Below, piece after piece: positions 23,001 through 34,695 of a DNA stretch of 64,000 nt; within the stretch, counting starts at the first letter, position 1; each line of letters starts with the position of its first letter. The stretch is from the NCBI GenBank assembly GCA_019155185.1, contig CM032808.1:7058716-7122715 (forward strand). Direction: 5' to 3'. Made by a program: the position numbers and the translations under genes. The notes below the pieces were generated by a model. The model saw only the letters and a program-made list of their open reading frames with translations, was not told the DNA's origin and made no database searches. This DNA comes from Beaufortia kweichowensis. Its lineage: Eukaryota; Chordata; Actinopteri; Cypriniformes; Gastromyzontidae.

Positions 23001-26000
23001 ATCGGACTGGACAGAGATGTGGAAGAGGATGAAGACGACGCTGAAGAGGATGAATGAGATGGACCAGAACCTATTTTGGTCACGCCGCAAAAGCTTCTGT
23101 TGGGCTTTGAGCCACTATGGTAATCCTTTGAAGAACCGTTTCCGTTGACGTGTGACGAGTTCTGCAAAGTACACAATTAGTGATGAATTCAATCCCTAAC
23201 CCGATGGTTTTAGATGATTTCTGTCATTTGTTTAAATGTGCGGTTCTCTTACAGTACCTTTGTCATATGAGGCGGCAACTGAGGGCCAATGAAGGATGTG
23301 GAGGTGTACTGAGGCCCATTCATCTTGAGTGGAATGGATGGTCGTGGAGATGACTGTCCTGGTGTATGGTTCACCTGGCCAAAGTCACTTCCGTTTTTCA
23401 AATCAGGTGACCTGAAATTACAATAGGCACATTCTAATGAGTCTTCACAAATACTCAGGTGTATCACCCTTGTGTCATCTTTACAGACTCTTGAGAAGTG
23501 AATAAAGATTATTACCTGATGTAGAACAGCAAGTATGCCTGCTGGTTAAGCACTGCTCTAATATCGCTGAGAGTTACGGATGAGTCGTTCATCTGATACC
23601 ACTGACCGTTGCTAGCCTTAAAGACAGTCATAAACACATTATATTTAGATTAATGCATTTGACAGAATTGTATGAATCCAAAGTGACTTACAGTGCATTG
23701 ACATAAAAACCTCACCTTTATGTAGCAGTAATAGTGTCCAGCATGGCAGCTGAAACCAGAATGAACCAGCACAGCATACAGAGCATAGACCTGCGGCTCC
23801 CCATGAGACTGAGACATGAATGGACGCAAATCTAGATTTTCTGTGTATCTCACATCCTGTGTAGAAGAATGAAAAACACAAAAACTTTTTAGATTTATTT
23901 TTTAATTCTTTGCTTCAGAAAAACTACACAAACTAGATGCATTTAAACTGACTGATCAACTTTAAAAAGATTAAAAATCTCAGCTTAATCACATTGATGT
24001 CCAAAAACATTATTATTATTATTATTATTATTAAAATTAATCACAGTCATATATTCAACTGACAGCTTTAGTCCTAATAAATATCCTTTAATAAATATTC
24101 TGATATAAAAGATGTTCATTCAATGTGATTCATCTGGTCATACGAGTTTGTCTACATTTATAACAAGCAGTTAAGAGAATTATCTAACTATTATTATCTA
24201 ACTATTGTGTTATGACACAGTACCTTTGTGATTTTTCCTCCATTAAAGTTGGCAAACCGCTTCAGTGAGATGGTAAGAACATTAGAACTGCGGTGAATGG
24301 TGAATCTCTTTGAGGCGGTGACCATTTTCTTACATCTGTCAGGATAAGAATAATTACTATAAGCGTGAGTGAAAATAATTCAGAGGGCACAATCAGACCA
24401 GTTAATCAATAATGATACATTCTCTTGTCTTTTTAGCCCACTGAGAAAATAAGATTGTCCCACAGACAATATTAATATAAAGGCATATGCAGTAATTTTA
24501 AAAGGAATACATATACAAAAAATTTATACAATAAACACAATATTATTAGACAATAGAAGAATTCTTAATTCTTAATATAATAACTGTTACTATGCACAGA
24601 AATACGTACTTGGAGCATTTGTAAGCGTTCTCCCCATCGAGTTGCTCAGGCTTAACAAACTGTTCAAATGCCTTTGTAAGTGTCTGGGCGGTCTGTAAAT
24701 AATAAATAAATGGTTAAAATAATCATTAAAAAAGTAGTTACAATAATAAACAAATGTCTTATCTCATGTTCAACTTAAAAGGCAATGTACTTTGGTACCT
24801 TTATCTCCAGTGAAATATCCAGATAAGGGTCGAATGTGTCCGAGACTGCTTTGCAATTCAAACATTTGACTGTGGAAAAGAAACCTGTATTAACAACTGT
24901 ACCAACAGGAGAAATTTGGTCCGCACAGATTAAATATCCAACCACAGATTAAATAACCAGTAACTGCAGTTTTAGTTACTCAATTCTGTCAGTTCAAAGC
25001 TTCATTTCAAATAAAGAAAATACTAAATAGACTTATGATACCTCTGGATCTTAGATAACCCCCAAATATCTGATGTACAAAAGTGGTAGCCTGCGTCTGC
25101 CTGTCAAGTCTGCAAAAAAAACAGCAGAACTTTGAATTAGATACAATTACATTGTATAAGTGTCTGCATCCATTATGAGAAAAAGAGCAATTAATTCTTC
25201 TTACAAGTGGATGTGGAAATAAGGAAAGCTCTTAATTCCTCGATATGCTTTCAAGTTAAAAAATAATATGTACAACTGGCATTGTTTGTACGTACTTGCT
25301 CCCGGGAAGGCAGGACTTTTGCATAGCATCCACTGTATATCTCAAAAATTCATGGGCATCTTCTTGACTTCCAAATCTGAAGTGCTTTCCTATCCCTGAA
25401 AAATAGAAAAGTGGTCAGTGGGTCATTTAAAAAAAAACATCATACCAGACCATTCCTTATCGCTTAACTGCAGCAAAAAACACAGTGTCTGTTTTTGTTT
25501 TTAAAGGGACATCACAACTTTATCTGGCTTTAACCTTCAACTCTTATCAGCAATTATGAAGTTTTTACTAGAACTTAAGGCTTGTCTTAGCTCTTCTTTA
25601 GGTCAGTCTGGCTGAAAAACATGTGCTGATAATATGAAATATCAAGTGAAACGTAATGTGTTTATCAGAGGATTTTAAAGAAAATGTCACATTCTAAACT
25701 GAGTACTTACGTTTCAATTCGTTGAGCACACCGATGGGCTTAATGACATTTCCAGAGTTGGCAAACACTTGAATGATGTGATTTTGCATTAGACACATCA
25801 TGCAAAATCCAGGCTCATGACCTGAGGAAAATGAAGCTTGTACATCAGAAAATGACATGCCAAACCTTACAGATAATCTTGTAACAGGATGCATGAATAC
25901 AGCACTTACAAGTTTTGGAATGCTCTCTGGTTAGCATGTAGTTGGCCAAGGGAGCCGTGTAGGTTAGACACTGGAGGGTTGAATTTAGAAAACAAGTGTT

Positions 26001-26475
26001 GCCCAGGTTATGGAGACCTGCTCCAATGCGATGACCCTGATTCCATTTCAAGCAAAGTCGCTCAGGGGGAAACAGGACCTTCTGAGGAGGAGCAATGCCA
26101 TCTCCACTGGTCATCACCACTGCAGAATACAACAGATAAATAATCAATTACCACCAAGATAATCTAAATAAGACTACAGTAATGCTGTATATAAACAGTG
26201 CAAGGGCAAAATTATGAAGTTGTTAAAAAGCACTTGCCTTGTTCCCGGGGCCTTTCTTGGAGGGCTGTGTTGTTATTACCATTCACAGTTGCTCCAATGG
26301 TCGGGCCCATGCAAGCAGTCTTGGCCCTTGAAATCTCAGTAGCAGAGGGGCCAACACTCCAGCTCGAACTACTGCTCTCCATGTCTCTGCTGGAGAAGGA
26401 TGCGAGGGAGCTGGAGTGCTTGAACCGTACTGACTCCAGGTCAGGTTTCTCTGGAGGTTTGTCAACTATGGTCAT
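20077..26475 (-). CDS. usp42: Ubiquitin carboxyl-terminal hydrolase 42, with a frame break in the tail
   Basis: Assigned coding exons: 26475-26238, 26119-25910, 25821-25711, 25395-25296, 25109-25042, 24869-24799, 24692-24610, 24335-24224, 23856-23716, 23616-23516, 23411-23258, 23161-22514, 22408-22323, 22241-21314, 20638-20375, and a last one from about 20289. The USP catalytic domain spans exons 2-10: Cys box GLHNLGNTCFLNSTLQCL, zinc-binding CSKCKKM and CLNC, His box HAGHYYCYIK. It is a nuclear deubiquitinase. The tail is Ser-rich, then Arg/His-rich, then poly-Lys (20553-20581), as in mammalian USP42. Intron 1 has a GC donor (AAG|GCAAGT) and only that donor keeps frame. In exon 14 the frame changes near 21700. 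The stop at 20077 is read-through; a GAA|GTGAGT donor at 20133 could extend the gene. Confidence 0.92.
24009..24034. repeat. (ATT)n microsatellite
   Basis: A short trinucleotide run of about eight ATT units within usp42 intron 8. Confidence 0.85.
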
Positions 26476-27749
26476 TATTCATTTTCTAGAGAAAAGAACA
26501 ACATGTACATCAACGCAAAATTCAATCGTCATTTCAAAACACTCTTTTTGTTTATGTGTAGTAAATCTAGGGATCAATTCATTAGATGATCATTAGATGG
26601 TACATGATGAATAGCAACCTGCCAGGACAGTATACAGGGTTTTAAAATAGAAATCATAGTATGTACTACAGCAAAATAAAACCTTTTTAATTATAGTTAT
26701 ACTATACTAAATAAAAACATGTATTGTGCAAAAAGGTTTTAAACATTGGGAACAGAACTGTATTAAGGTTGTGGAAATGTTTATCATGCAAAACGGAGTT
26801 TAATCATTTAAATGTATTACATGTATTAACTTGTTGGGTTTTGACAAAGTAATGTTTTTCCCAGTACAAAATTACAAAATAGAAGTTCATAGGAACACAT
26901 ACTCAGAGTCCACGTTGTCACTTTCGGTAAATGCAATCCGATAAATCTTAAATATTATCGTAAACAAAAATGACTGGATGTCTGTGGGAGATCGCGCCAA
27001 AGTGAAAGTGGCCGCCGTGCGTACGTGAACATTCAACTCAACTTATACACGAATCGACCAGTATTACGTAAAGCACAAACTAAGAGGAAAATAATCAATG
27101 ATATTGATCTGGCAGATCATACAGAAAGACTTATTAACAGTCAGTCAGTTGTTATTAGGAGAAGCTAAATCTGTGTGAGTGTAGCGGGTGAACAGTTGTC
27201 TGTTTATGTATTAAGCTAAGCCCGTGGCCTTGGCTACTTAATGATAGCTTCAGTTTGAAACTTTGAAACCAACACATTCTACAACAAAAATCGTAGTAAA
27301 CTGCGTGTACCAATAATATAGACTATGTGACATCGAAAATACAGTTTTAAAACTACTGTGCCGTTTCCGTGTGCGACTTGTGTCAGGAAATGATCCTGTA
27401 GTATTACGCACACACTCCTTACGTCCGCCAACTGTTATCTGGCGTGCTAGGCAAAAGGCTTCGCAAGCGAGATAGGCCTCTGTCTCACATTATTTTATAT
27501 TGTCTAAATAATAAATGTATTTAAAGCTGTATTCAAATTTTATGCAATACACGCTATGGGAATTATACTGAAGAACTTGCGCGAAATTGTTTGACTGAAT
27601 TAAAGCCCGCGCGGCGGTGCCAGAAACGCCATGGTAACGGTGAAACGTAACAATACAGATGGAACACGGCAGTGAACATGGTCACGCACTTCCAGGAGCT
27701 CGTTTTACTATTAAGATAACGTTGAAATGTGTGATGTGCAGTCGTGAAC
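26476..27749. other. usp42 upstream region and probable promoter
   Basis: From 26476 to about 26900 the DNA is AT-rich and may be 5'UTR or a 5' intron. From 26960 to 27060 and again from 27360 to 27660 it is richer in CpG ('gatcgcgcc', 'gtggccgccgtgcgtacg', 'cccgcgcggcggtgcc'), which suits promoter sequence. The second CpG-rich part abuts the small plus-strand ORF, so the two may be divergent. No protein-coding exon was recognised. Confidence 0.4.
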
Positions 27750-28022
27750 ATGAACAACACAACAGCACTAAATTCACTAGCTGAAATGGCTTTTAATCGG
27801 AAGCAGGAAGAAATGAGGGCACGGCAATTAAAATTCACCGGTGCCGTGGCCGAGAAGGCAACGCCGCCGAAAGCTCCACCGACCGACTCATTGCGAAACC
27901 CGGTGTTTTCAATTCCGTGCCACGCAACTGCCACAACAACGCAACGCACAGAGCTCAAAATCACCCACAGCATTTATAAACCATTATCAAAACGAGCAAT
28001 ACACATACCTGTAAATTTATGA
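27750..28022 (+). CDS. Unrecognised 90-residue ORF
   Basis: An open frame starts at ATG 27750 (MNNTTALNSLAEMAFNRKQ..) and ends at TGA 28020-28022. The product is basic and polar. Its first half looks helical and charged (RKQEEMRARQLKF); a Pro/Ala/Thr-rich stretch (TPPKAPPTD) follows, then a basic end (YKPLSKRAIHIP). There is no signal peptide, membrane segment or known motif. The first half lies in CpG-containing sequence. It may be a small single-exon gene, or a first exon, since CCT|GTAAAT just before the stop resembles a donor. It may also be a chance frame. It sits where human has ANKRD61, but nothing in it resembles ankyrin repeats. I do not know its function. Confidence 0.3.
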   Translation: MNNTTALNSLAEMAFNRKQEEMRARQLKFTGAVAEKATPPKAPPTDSLRNPVFSIPCHATATTTQRTELKITHSIYKPLSKRAIHIPVNL

Positions 28023-28882
28023 TTAATTTAAATGTGTTCATCCATTCTAAAAATCCAAAGCGCGTCCGGCGGTGAACAATGACGTAGTTTCCCCACGGGT
28101 ACATCCGGGTACTTTCGTAATGTCAGCCAACCCAGAGTCCCGTGGATGTGGCCTTATTGGAGAGCCTTTCAAAGCAGCCGAATGTCCTTGTTGTTAATTC
28201 GTCGCCAAATAAAGCGATACCACGTTTTAACAACGATTATTTATAACAGTTAACGAATGTCATGGGTAATTTTTGTGCAGTAGTGTTTCGTACACATTTA
28301 TATTATCGTTGAGGGTGGAACGAGACTGTATGGGTGGATCGTCCGGTAGGTCGTGGCCTCTTCATAATCATATATTTGATGAATTGCTTTTTTTCTATTT
28401 TTATTTAGTTGTATTATTTATGTGCTAAATTGTGCTGTTCATAATGTATATATATATATATATATATGTATCCCTATTTATATTTATATAAATATAATTA
28501 ATACGTGTATGTAATTAATACGTATTTCATTTAAAAATAACTACAATAAAATGCAGACCCTCACATTTTTAACAAATTAATAACGTTTTGCAATGCTATT
28601 ACTAAAATTATTTTGGCAGTGACCTCAGTGTACTAGTGATATGATAATGTATTATTATTTTAACATTATTATAATACTTGTCATGTAGTTCACTTTAAAG
28701 TGTAATAAATAAAAACACTATTTAAATGGGTCATTGGTATGGATTTTTATTTTCCAGTTGTTTTAAGTTAAATATAGCACTCATTTATATACACACATGC
28801 AGAGCTGCATTCACACATACATCCATTATCAAACAACAATTTACATAATGTACACATATTAAGCGCCAATAGTAATCCAGTT
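28023..28882. other. Gap between the small ORF and the eif2ak1 3' end
   Basis: Positions 28060-28340 contain several CpGs ('gcgcgtccggcggtg', 'gacgtag', 'catccgggtac') and look promoter-like, but no exon was recognised downstream. From 28380 onwards it is AT-rich, with a (TA)n run at 28447-28467, and holds the eif2ak1 3'UTR. Confidence 0.4.
28746..28751 (-). terminator. Candidate eif2ak1 polyadenylation signal
   Basis: AATAAA on the minus strand (tttatt on plus), about 130 bp beyond the eif2ak1 stop codon. Confidence 0.5.
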
Positions 28883-31800
28883 TTATGTCTTTTCTGTACC
28901 ATGTATAGAATTTCGAGAGATCTGTAGCTCGCTGATCTGTCTTCTGAGCTGGACAATTTCTTCTTCTTGCTTATCAATCTTGCTCTTTAAACTGTGTATA
29001 ACCTACAATAGAGAATGTGTCGTTTTAACAATGTGCAAAATCAAGCTCGTTTGTCATAACATGACTTGTCATAACTTAAAATGCATGGATCACAAAGGTT
29101 TCTCCCCAAAACGGGTGGTTATAGCCACGTACCATGTCATTGACGCTGAAGAGATCACTATGTAATAACTGAGAAGCACTTGGTCGCATGGAAGGATCAG
29201 AGCTGGTCAGCAGTTTGACAGACTTGGCCAAAAGTGGACAGTTTTTGGACAGTGTCTGAGGGACTTTGCCTTGCCTTAGTTCTCCAAGCGTGTGAACACG
29301 TTCCATTTCAGTCCCAAATGGCTGAAATAACTCAAATGCAATAACTCCTGTACTGTACATATCTGACTGTAAAAATAAAATAGCAGAAGTGCTGAGTATC
29401 ACATTGTGCGAATACCAAATAAATATTACATGCATAATAGTAAACACACTGAAGAGACACACTGAAGTCTTATAAACCGCAGTAATAACAATGGACTTTG
29501 CGTTATAAAAATGTCCTGTAAGTGTTTATTATTGGTCTCTTTACCTTTGAATCATAGTGAGAACCCTCAAGTTGCTCTGGTGCAGCATAAACAAATGTTC
29601 CCACTCCACTAGTGTGAGCCGAGTCTGAAAAATGGAAAAAGAAATTGTGCTGGACTGTGATACCTTGCGTACAAAAGCGCTGTATTAAATTACTGGTGCC
29701 TACTACTTTTTCCCCTTAAATCAAGAAACAAGATTGTTTCCAAATAAACACTTTTGTTAGTATTCTACTTGTTATAATTTGTCTAATGTAAATATAAAAT
29801 ACGTTGTTGTCTTTCACCTGTGTTTACATCTGTTTGAAGGTTGTTCTGAGAGCTGAACAGCTGCTCATTTTCCTCCATTACAATGTTTTGACACGCCAGT
29901 CCAAAGTCTCCTATCTTCACGTGACAATCAGGTCCATGGAGGAAAATGTTTCTAGGCTGTAAATAAATAAATATACACAATGGCAACAAACATACAAACA
30001 TCGACTTTAAATATTGTCTTATAACAAAATTAGATTTGAACTAAGTCAAGTGCTATAAATGCATAAATAAAATGAATTTGTTTTAGAAAGTAAGTGTGTA
30101 AAGATGCAAATATCATTTGGTGGGTAATAACAGCAATATTCAAGTTTCTAATAGATGGAGAAGCAAGTAGATGAGTGTGTTTTTGAGAAATAAGTGTACT
30201 GATGATCAAAGCAGGAAGGATTTTACAGCAAGTAATTATTTTCCAGTTAATTCTGTTTTATCTTTCTAATGTCAAATAAAAATGACATTACACACTATGA
30301 TGCGGTTTTGTACTAAATATGGCATAGATAATTGCAATAATAGAAGATAATCATCTACTTTTAGTGGATCATAAGTGGAACAAGAAAGCACCAGTTTGGT
30401 TTGAAAATTGGTGTCTCACCACACTTCTGTTTGTTATTACAACACTAAAAATCCTCCCATGTATACTACTTTTCCACAATACTCAAAATCACTAGTGAAT
30501 ATTAACGATCCACATATCTACTTAACATATGAAGAACACCAGGACAACCAACAAAATATAAAATAATAAACGTACCTTTAGGTCCCTGTGCATAATTCCA
30601 CAGGAATGAATGTATTCCACTCCTTCAATTATTTTCTTTAAGATATTTAATGCTTGTTCACAGTCAATTGACTCACAGGGACCTGTGAATGGTTTGAAAC
30701 ACTTTAATAATCCATATGTGGTTACTGTACGCTGGACTCTACAAAAAAGCTTTTCTTGTCTTTCCTGTTTAGCCTTTTATCAGCCCATTTACATGCCAAG
30801 TAACACTCTGAGCTCTGAGAAATCATATTACCAATCCTAATAAATTATATTTGTGAGTGAGTTGTGTAAATACACCTGTACTTTCTAGCATTGATTATTA
30901 TATGTGTAGACTGTAATCCCACCTGCAGAAATTGGGAGTTTCTCTGTGGTTCTTAAGTTTCGTTCCTGTATCCAGTCTTTTAAAGATTGATCACATAAAT
31001 GCATTTGTATGTAAAGCATTAAGTGGAACTGAACCTGCACACAGCAATAAAACAAACAAAGATTACAGCCACGCTTATGACAGAAGACATCATAACAATA
31101 TTAAATTGTGACTTAAAGGCAGTCAGTTGAATTAATGCTAAATAATGTAATGTAATAATGTTAATGTAGTTAATAACTATTATACCTCATGGGGCTGCTT
31201 GTCTGACCATTCAGCACTGTCCATATCAATGTAAGAGTTATTGTTTAATTCCAGTCTGGTTTGACTAAGGTCATCTTCTGAGAGTGCTGAGTTGTCCCAC
31301 TTAGCAACTGGACATTTGTTTCCTGTAGTACGAGGTTTTCCCAGGAACACACATGGAACAAAGTTCTGTGGGTTCCGGATGTTTTTTGGGCACACAGCAC
31401 GATCCACCTCGTCTTTTGATGTTGAGGGTTTGACTGAAGAGTTCTCTAAAGTGACTTGATTTACTTTATCTTCTGGTTGGCCAGAATTTTCAAAAACAAT
31501 GGACGATCCATTGCTGCTGTCAGTGCTTTCCTGTGTGTTTCTAAAAGCAAGAATAAGTTTCATTACGCTACAGTAAAAGCTTTACAGTCAAATACTTTTA
31601 AAAAGGGTTTCTAGATATCTTACCCATCCTTCTGGGAAGGTTTCTCTAAGGCTGGAAATGCTTGTGAAGTAAGAGATTTGGGATCTAGAAGTGAGTTTTT
31701 TATTTTTGTATCAGCAAAGAAAATATTAAAGATTTAGGAGCATGCAAATTAAAAGCCAATCTCACCTACTATTGTTTAAAAAATGGGATCAATAAATTTC

Positions 31801-33838
31801 CTTACTTGACACAGCAGGCTGAACATGCTCCATCCAAGCTGTGTGATATCCAACAATATTGGGATGTTGGAGACTGGAGAGCACTTTAACCTCTCTAAGA
31901 ACCTGTGTGCAAAGAAGAACACAATATGCCATTTGTCTACTAAATTATGAGGATTTCTAATGCAAATTAATAGTAACTAACACAAGCGCAACCTGAGACA
32001 TACTTTACCTTCATGCAGTCATCTCTTGTTACTTTTTTAATAAGAATTTTCTTCACAGCATATTCCTGACCATCTAGCTTGTTTGTAACCTACAACAGTA
32101 TGCATGGTTTTAGCAAGCACTTCATCACTTATATCAACGTAATTCAACATACAGAAATTATTAGATTATTAAATTGTCTCTACCTTAAAAACCTTGCCGT
32201 AGGATCCTTTACCTAGAGTTGTGATTTCGTCAAATTCACTAAGGTAACGGGATGTTTGTGCTTGGAAAAGACCATCTTTGGTTCTGGGATTGATAAAAAA
32301 TATCTCAGTTGATTAATTTGTTATTGTATATTACAAAGCACTGTAAATAGAAGTGTAATTGTCTTCACCTTATGCTTTGACCTTCTGCACTCAAGTATCT
32401 ATGGTCCTGCAAGTGGACGGCAAAACAGGAAGTCACTTTTCTGGCTTTGTTGATAAAGTTATATTTATATATAAATCATAAAATAAATATCATTGAAATA
32501 AGTAAGAATACCTGTGCAAAAAGTGACGAGCTGGTTGCGTGCAGGAGCTCTGTGAATGCGCGGTTATGCTGCAGTCGGACTGTGCTGAACTCATCACTGA
32601 TAGCCAATGGAGAAAGGAGGTTCATGGCTGCTAACCGCTGGCCAATCACTAAAACAAGAGAGGTATTTGAGACAGAGTTGCTCTTATTTTGTATATTTAT
32701 TTAAGACACATAGTGTATAAACAAAACTATTCACTAATCATTTTATGAGGCAATATTAATAGCAGCACACCCTTGAACAGCATGCGTGATCGTGTGGGAT
32801 CACTCTCGTAAACAAAGCACAAGTGTTCCAGCAGGGATCCCAGCAGCAGGTGGTTGGGGATGGCAGAAGCGAATTCCTGGAGAGATGGGTACTGCTTCCC
32901 CGCCAGCAACACTTCACGGCTATTGTCAGTGTCCGAGGCTGCATTAAAACATAAAAGACATTAGAGATGTCTTTACAGATTAAACGGTTTGTTTGAATAT
33001 TGGATTATCACATTCTGAAATAAATTTATACGTGGATCAAAAAGGTGACATCAGTCAAGTGTCATCTTGACAGTTACCCTTTTTATACAAAAAATCTAAA
33101 AAAAATTCAAATTCAACACACCATATGATACTTGAAATTTCTTACCTTCAGCAATAACTTTTGCAAGTAAGGCCATAATGTCATTTTTCTCAGAATCCAT
33201 TGAGACATTAAACACAAACAAACATTTACAGTACCCTGTTAACAAATGGAATGATGCATCTTGGCTGTGCCGTCGGGGTGGGCAAGGTCGAAGTGACTTA
33301 TCAGCTGTAAACATTTTCAACTTACCCCCACACCCCTTAGAAGGCCCATAGATTAAATATTAGGAAGGAGGGACATTTCAAAAGTAGCTTTAATGCAGTG
33401 TAATGCAATGGTCACTGTATGTGTATTTGCAGCCTAGAGTTTACAGGTACTACCATCCAAAAGGGTGTCCTTTACTGGACGTGCACTGTTTTGGCTTATA
33501 GGCATGATCAAACGTTAAATGTTCTGATATTAATCTTAACATCTTGCAGAGTATGTGTGATTTAACACTGCACTTCTTTACAATACAGCTGTATAGTTTC
33601 TAATAGCATGCAGTCATTGATTCATTGAGTTTAGTAAGGAAACATATTTATTGGACTCACTGTCAAATTGGACGTCATCCTCCATATCTGCCAGGTTGAA
33701 CAATACTCTTCTAGGGCCCCTATTTAGGGTGGAAAGGCCCCTTTGGATATGAAGGCTGCGAGTGTCCACACTGGAAACTACACTGCTACTCGAACTTTCC
33801 TCTGCCATGAGAGTTTCGGTTGTATAAAACATCGGCAA
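28883..33838 (-). CDS. eif2ak1: Heme-regulated eIF2-alpha kinase (HRI)
   Basis: Fifteen coding exons: 33838-33661, 32938-32771, 32648-32512, 32406-32369, 32283-32184, 32089-32009, 31902-31806, 31684-31624, 31540-31186, 31034-30923, 30682-30576, 29956-29818, 29624-29545, 29366-29133, 29002-28883. All phases join, giving 668 residues (human about 630). Kinase motifs: LGKGSYGKVFK Gly loop, YAVKKILIKK with the catalytic Lys, HTAWMEH, a long acidic insert in exon 9, MHRDLKPRNIFLHG, GDFGLAC, AAPEQLEG. A C-terminal coiled coil (KSKIDKQEEEIVQLRRQI) closes the protein. HRI phosphorylates eIF2-alpha when heme is low or mitochondria are stressed. KNCPLLAK matches the Cys-Pro heme motif of human KRCPVQAK. 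An alternative first exon exists at 33200-33146. It is divergent with pms2. Confidence 0.94.
33146..33200 (-). CDS. eif2ak1: Alternative first coding exon of eif2ak1 (candidate)
   Basis: The minus strand reads ATG at 33200 and MDSEKNDIMALLAKVIAE, then AAG|GTAAG. The exon ends in phase 1, exactly as the 33838-33661 exon does, so either can join the exon at 32938. No good acceptor precedes it, so it would work as a first exon from a downstream promoter. The distal exon matches mammalian HRI better in position ('EYDESD' against 'QFDTSD' at the junction). Confidence 0.35.
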
Positions 33839-34156
33839 GTTTGGTTAAAAGAAACCCATCTGATACTGATTCCTTCTAGAAGGGCGTTTAAGAAATTCAA
33901 CGTTTAAGAAAACTAGTCCTTCAAAACTGGAAAACCCCACCATTACCTTTAATTTTAGCCGAACACAAATATCTCCACAAAGTGACAGTAATCTGCCATG
34001 TTTGGACAGGAGTAAGGGAGCGTCACAAAATGTTTTCCAAATATGACCAGACAAACCTAACGTAGTAAAACGGTTATGAAAATAAGTATTGTATGTTGAT
34101 TCTAGGCACACATAAGATTATCGCAAAAAAAATACATGCATATGTTGGAATAACAT

Positions 34157-34192
34157 AACAGACATAACAACATGATTGTTGTTATGTCTGTT
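34157..34192. repeat. Perfect 16-bp inverted repeat with a 4-nt loop
   Basis: 'aacagacataacaaca' at 34157-34172, loop 'tgat', then its exact reverse complement 'tgttgttatgtctgtt' at 34177-34192. It lies between the eif2ak1 and pms2 starts. Confidence 0.9.
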
Positions 34193-34440
34193 TCTTCTGA
34201 TAATAGATCTGAACTTTTCACACAGTCCCTACTTGGGGAATAACGCACAGGGTGATGAAACTTTTCAAAATAAAATAGTAATGAGGTTTTTTAAAACATA
34301 ATTGTGGTATCATAACCAAGTAATAGTTCTGTAAAAATGATAATGCATTAATCAATTAATTATAAAAATGTCAAATACATATTTTTGTTTAATACAGAGA
34401 AGAAGAAGATAACAAACAACAACAGTACCCATTACATATG

Positions 34441-34466
34441 ATGACGTTTACGTCACATCGCGGGAA
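34441..34466. promoter_or_regulatory. CRE/ATF-like and E2F-like site cluster
   Basis: 'atgacgtttacgtcac' holds two CRE half-sites, tgacg and acgtca (34442-34455). It is followed at once by 'tcgcgggaa' (34458-34466), which fits an E2F site. It lies 230 bp upstream of the pms2 ATG. Motif match only. Confidence 0.45.
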
Positions 34467-34695
34467 GTGTTTTCAGCGAGGCAGCAGAGAGCGATGCAGC
34501 TGTATGCGTGCACTCATGGCCAAATAAAGACAGTTGTTCAGTAGTGTTTCGTTGATAAATAGGTATTTTTGCACAACATTATATTTTCATTGCTGGTCTA
34601 ATTACCGCAAGAGGCAATAAATAGCTGCAGTGCAACGCTTTGTTAGGCTTCTCTGATTGATATTGCTATCACATACATAAACTGCTAAAGCAAGG

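Larger units (their letters stand above)
33839..34695. promoter_or_regulatory. Shared divergent promoter region of eif2ak1 and pms2
   Basis: The two start codons lie 857 bp apart and face away from each other. The right-hand part, 34430-34530, is richest in CpG and holds the CRE-like and E2F-like sites. It should hold the pms2 transcription start, and perhaps also that of eif2ak1. The left part (33840-34140) is AT-rich and may be eif2ak1 5'UTR. Confidence 0.5.

Noticed and set aside
27563..27973. Minus-strand ORF of 136 residues
   Set aside because: It is the shadow of the plus-strand ORF at 27750 and its CpG-rich flank. Its content (Cys/Val/Phe-rich) is less protein-like.
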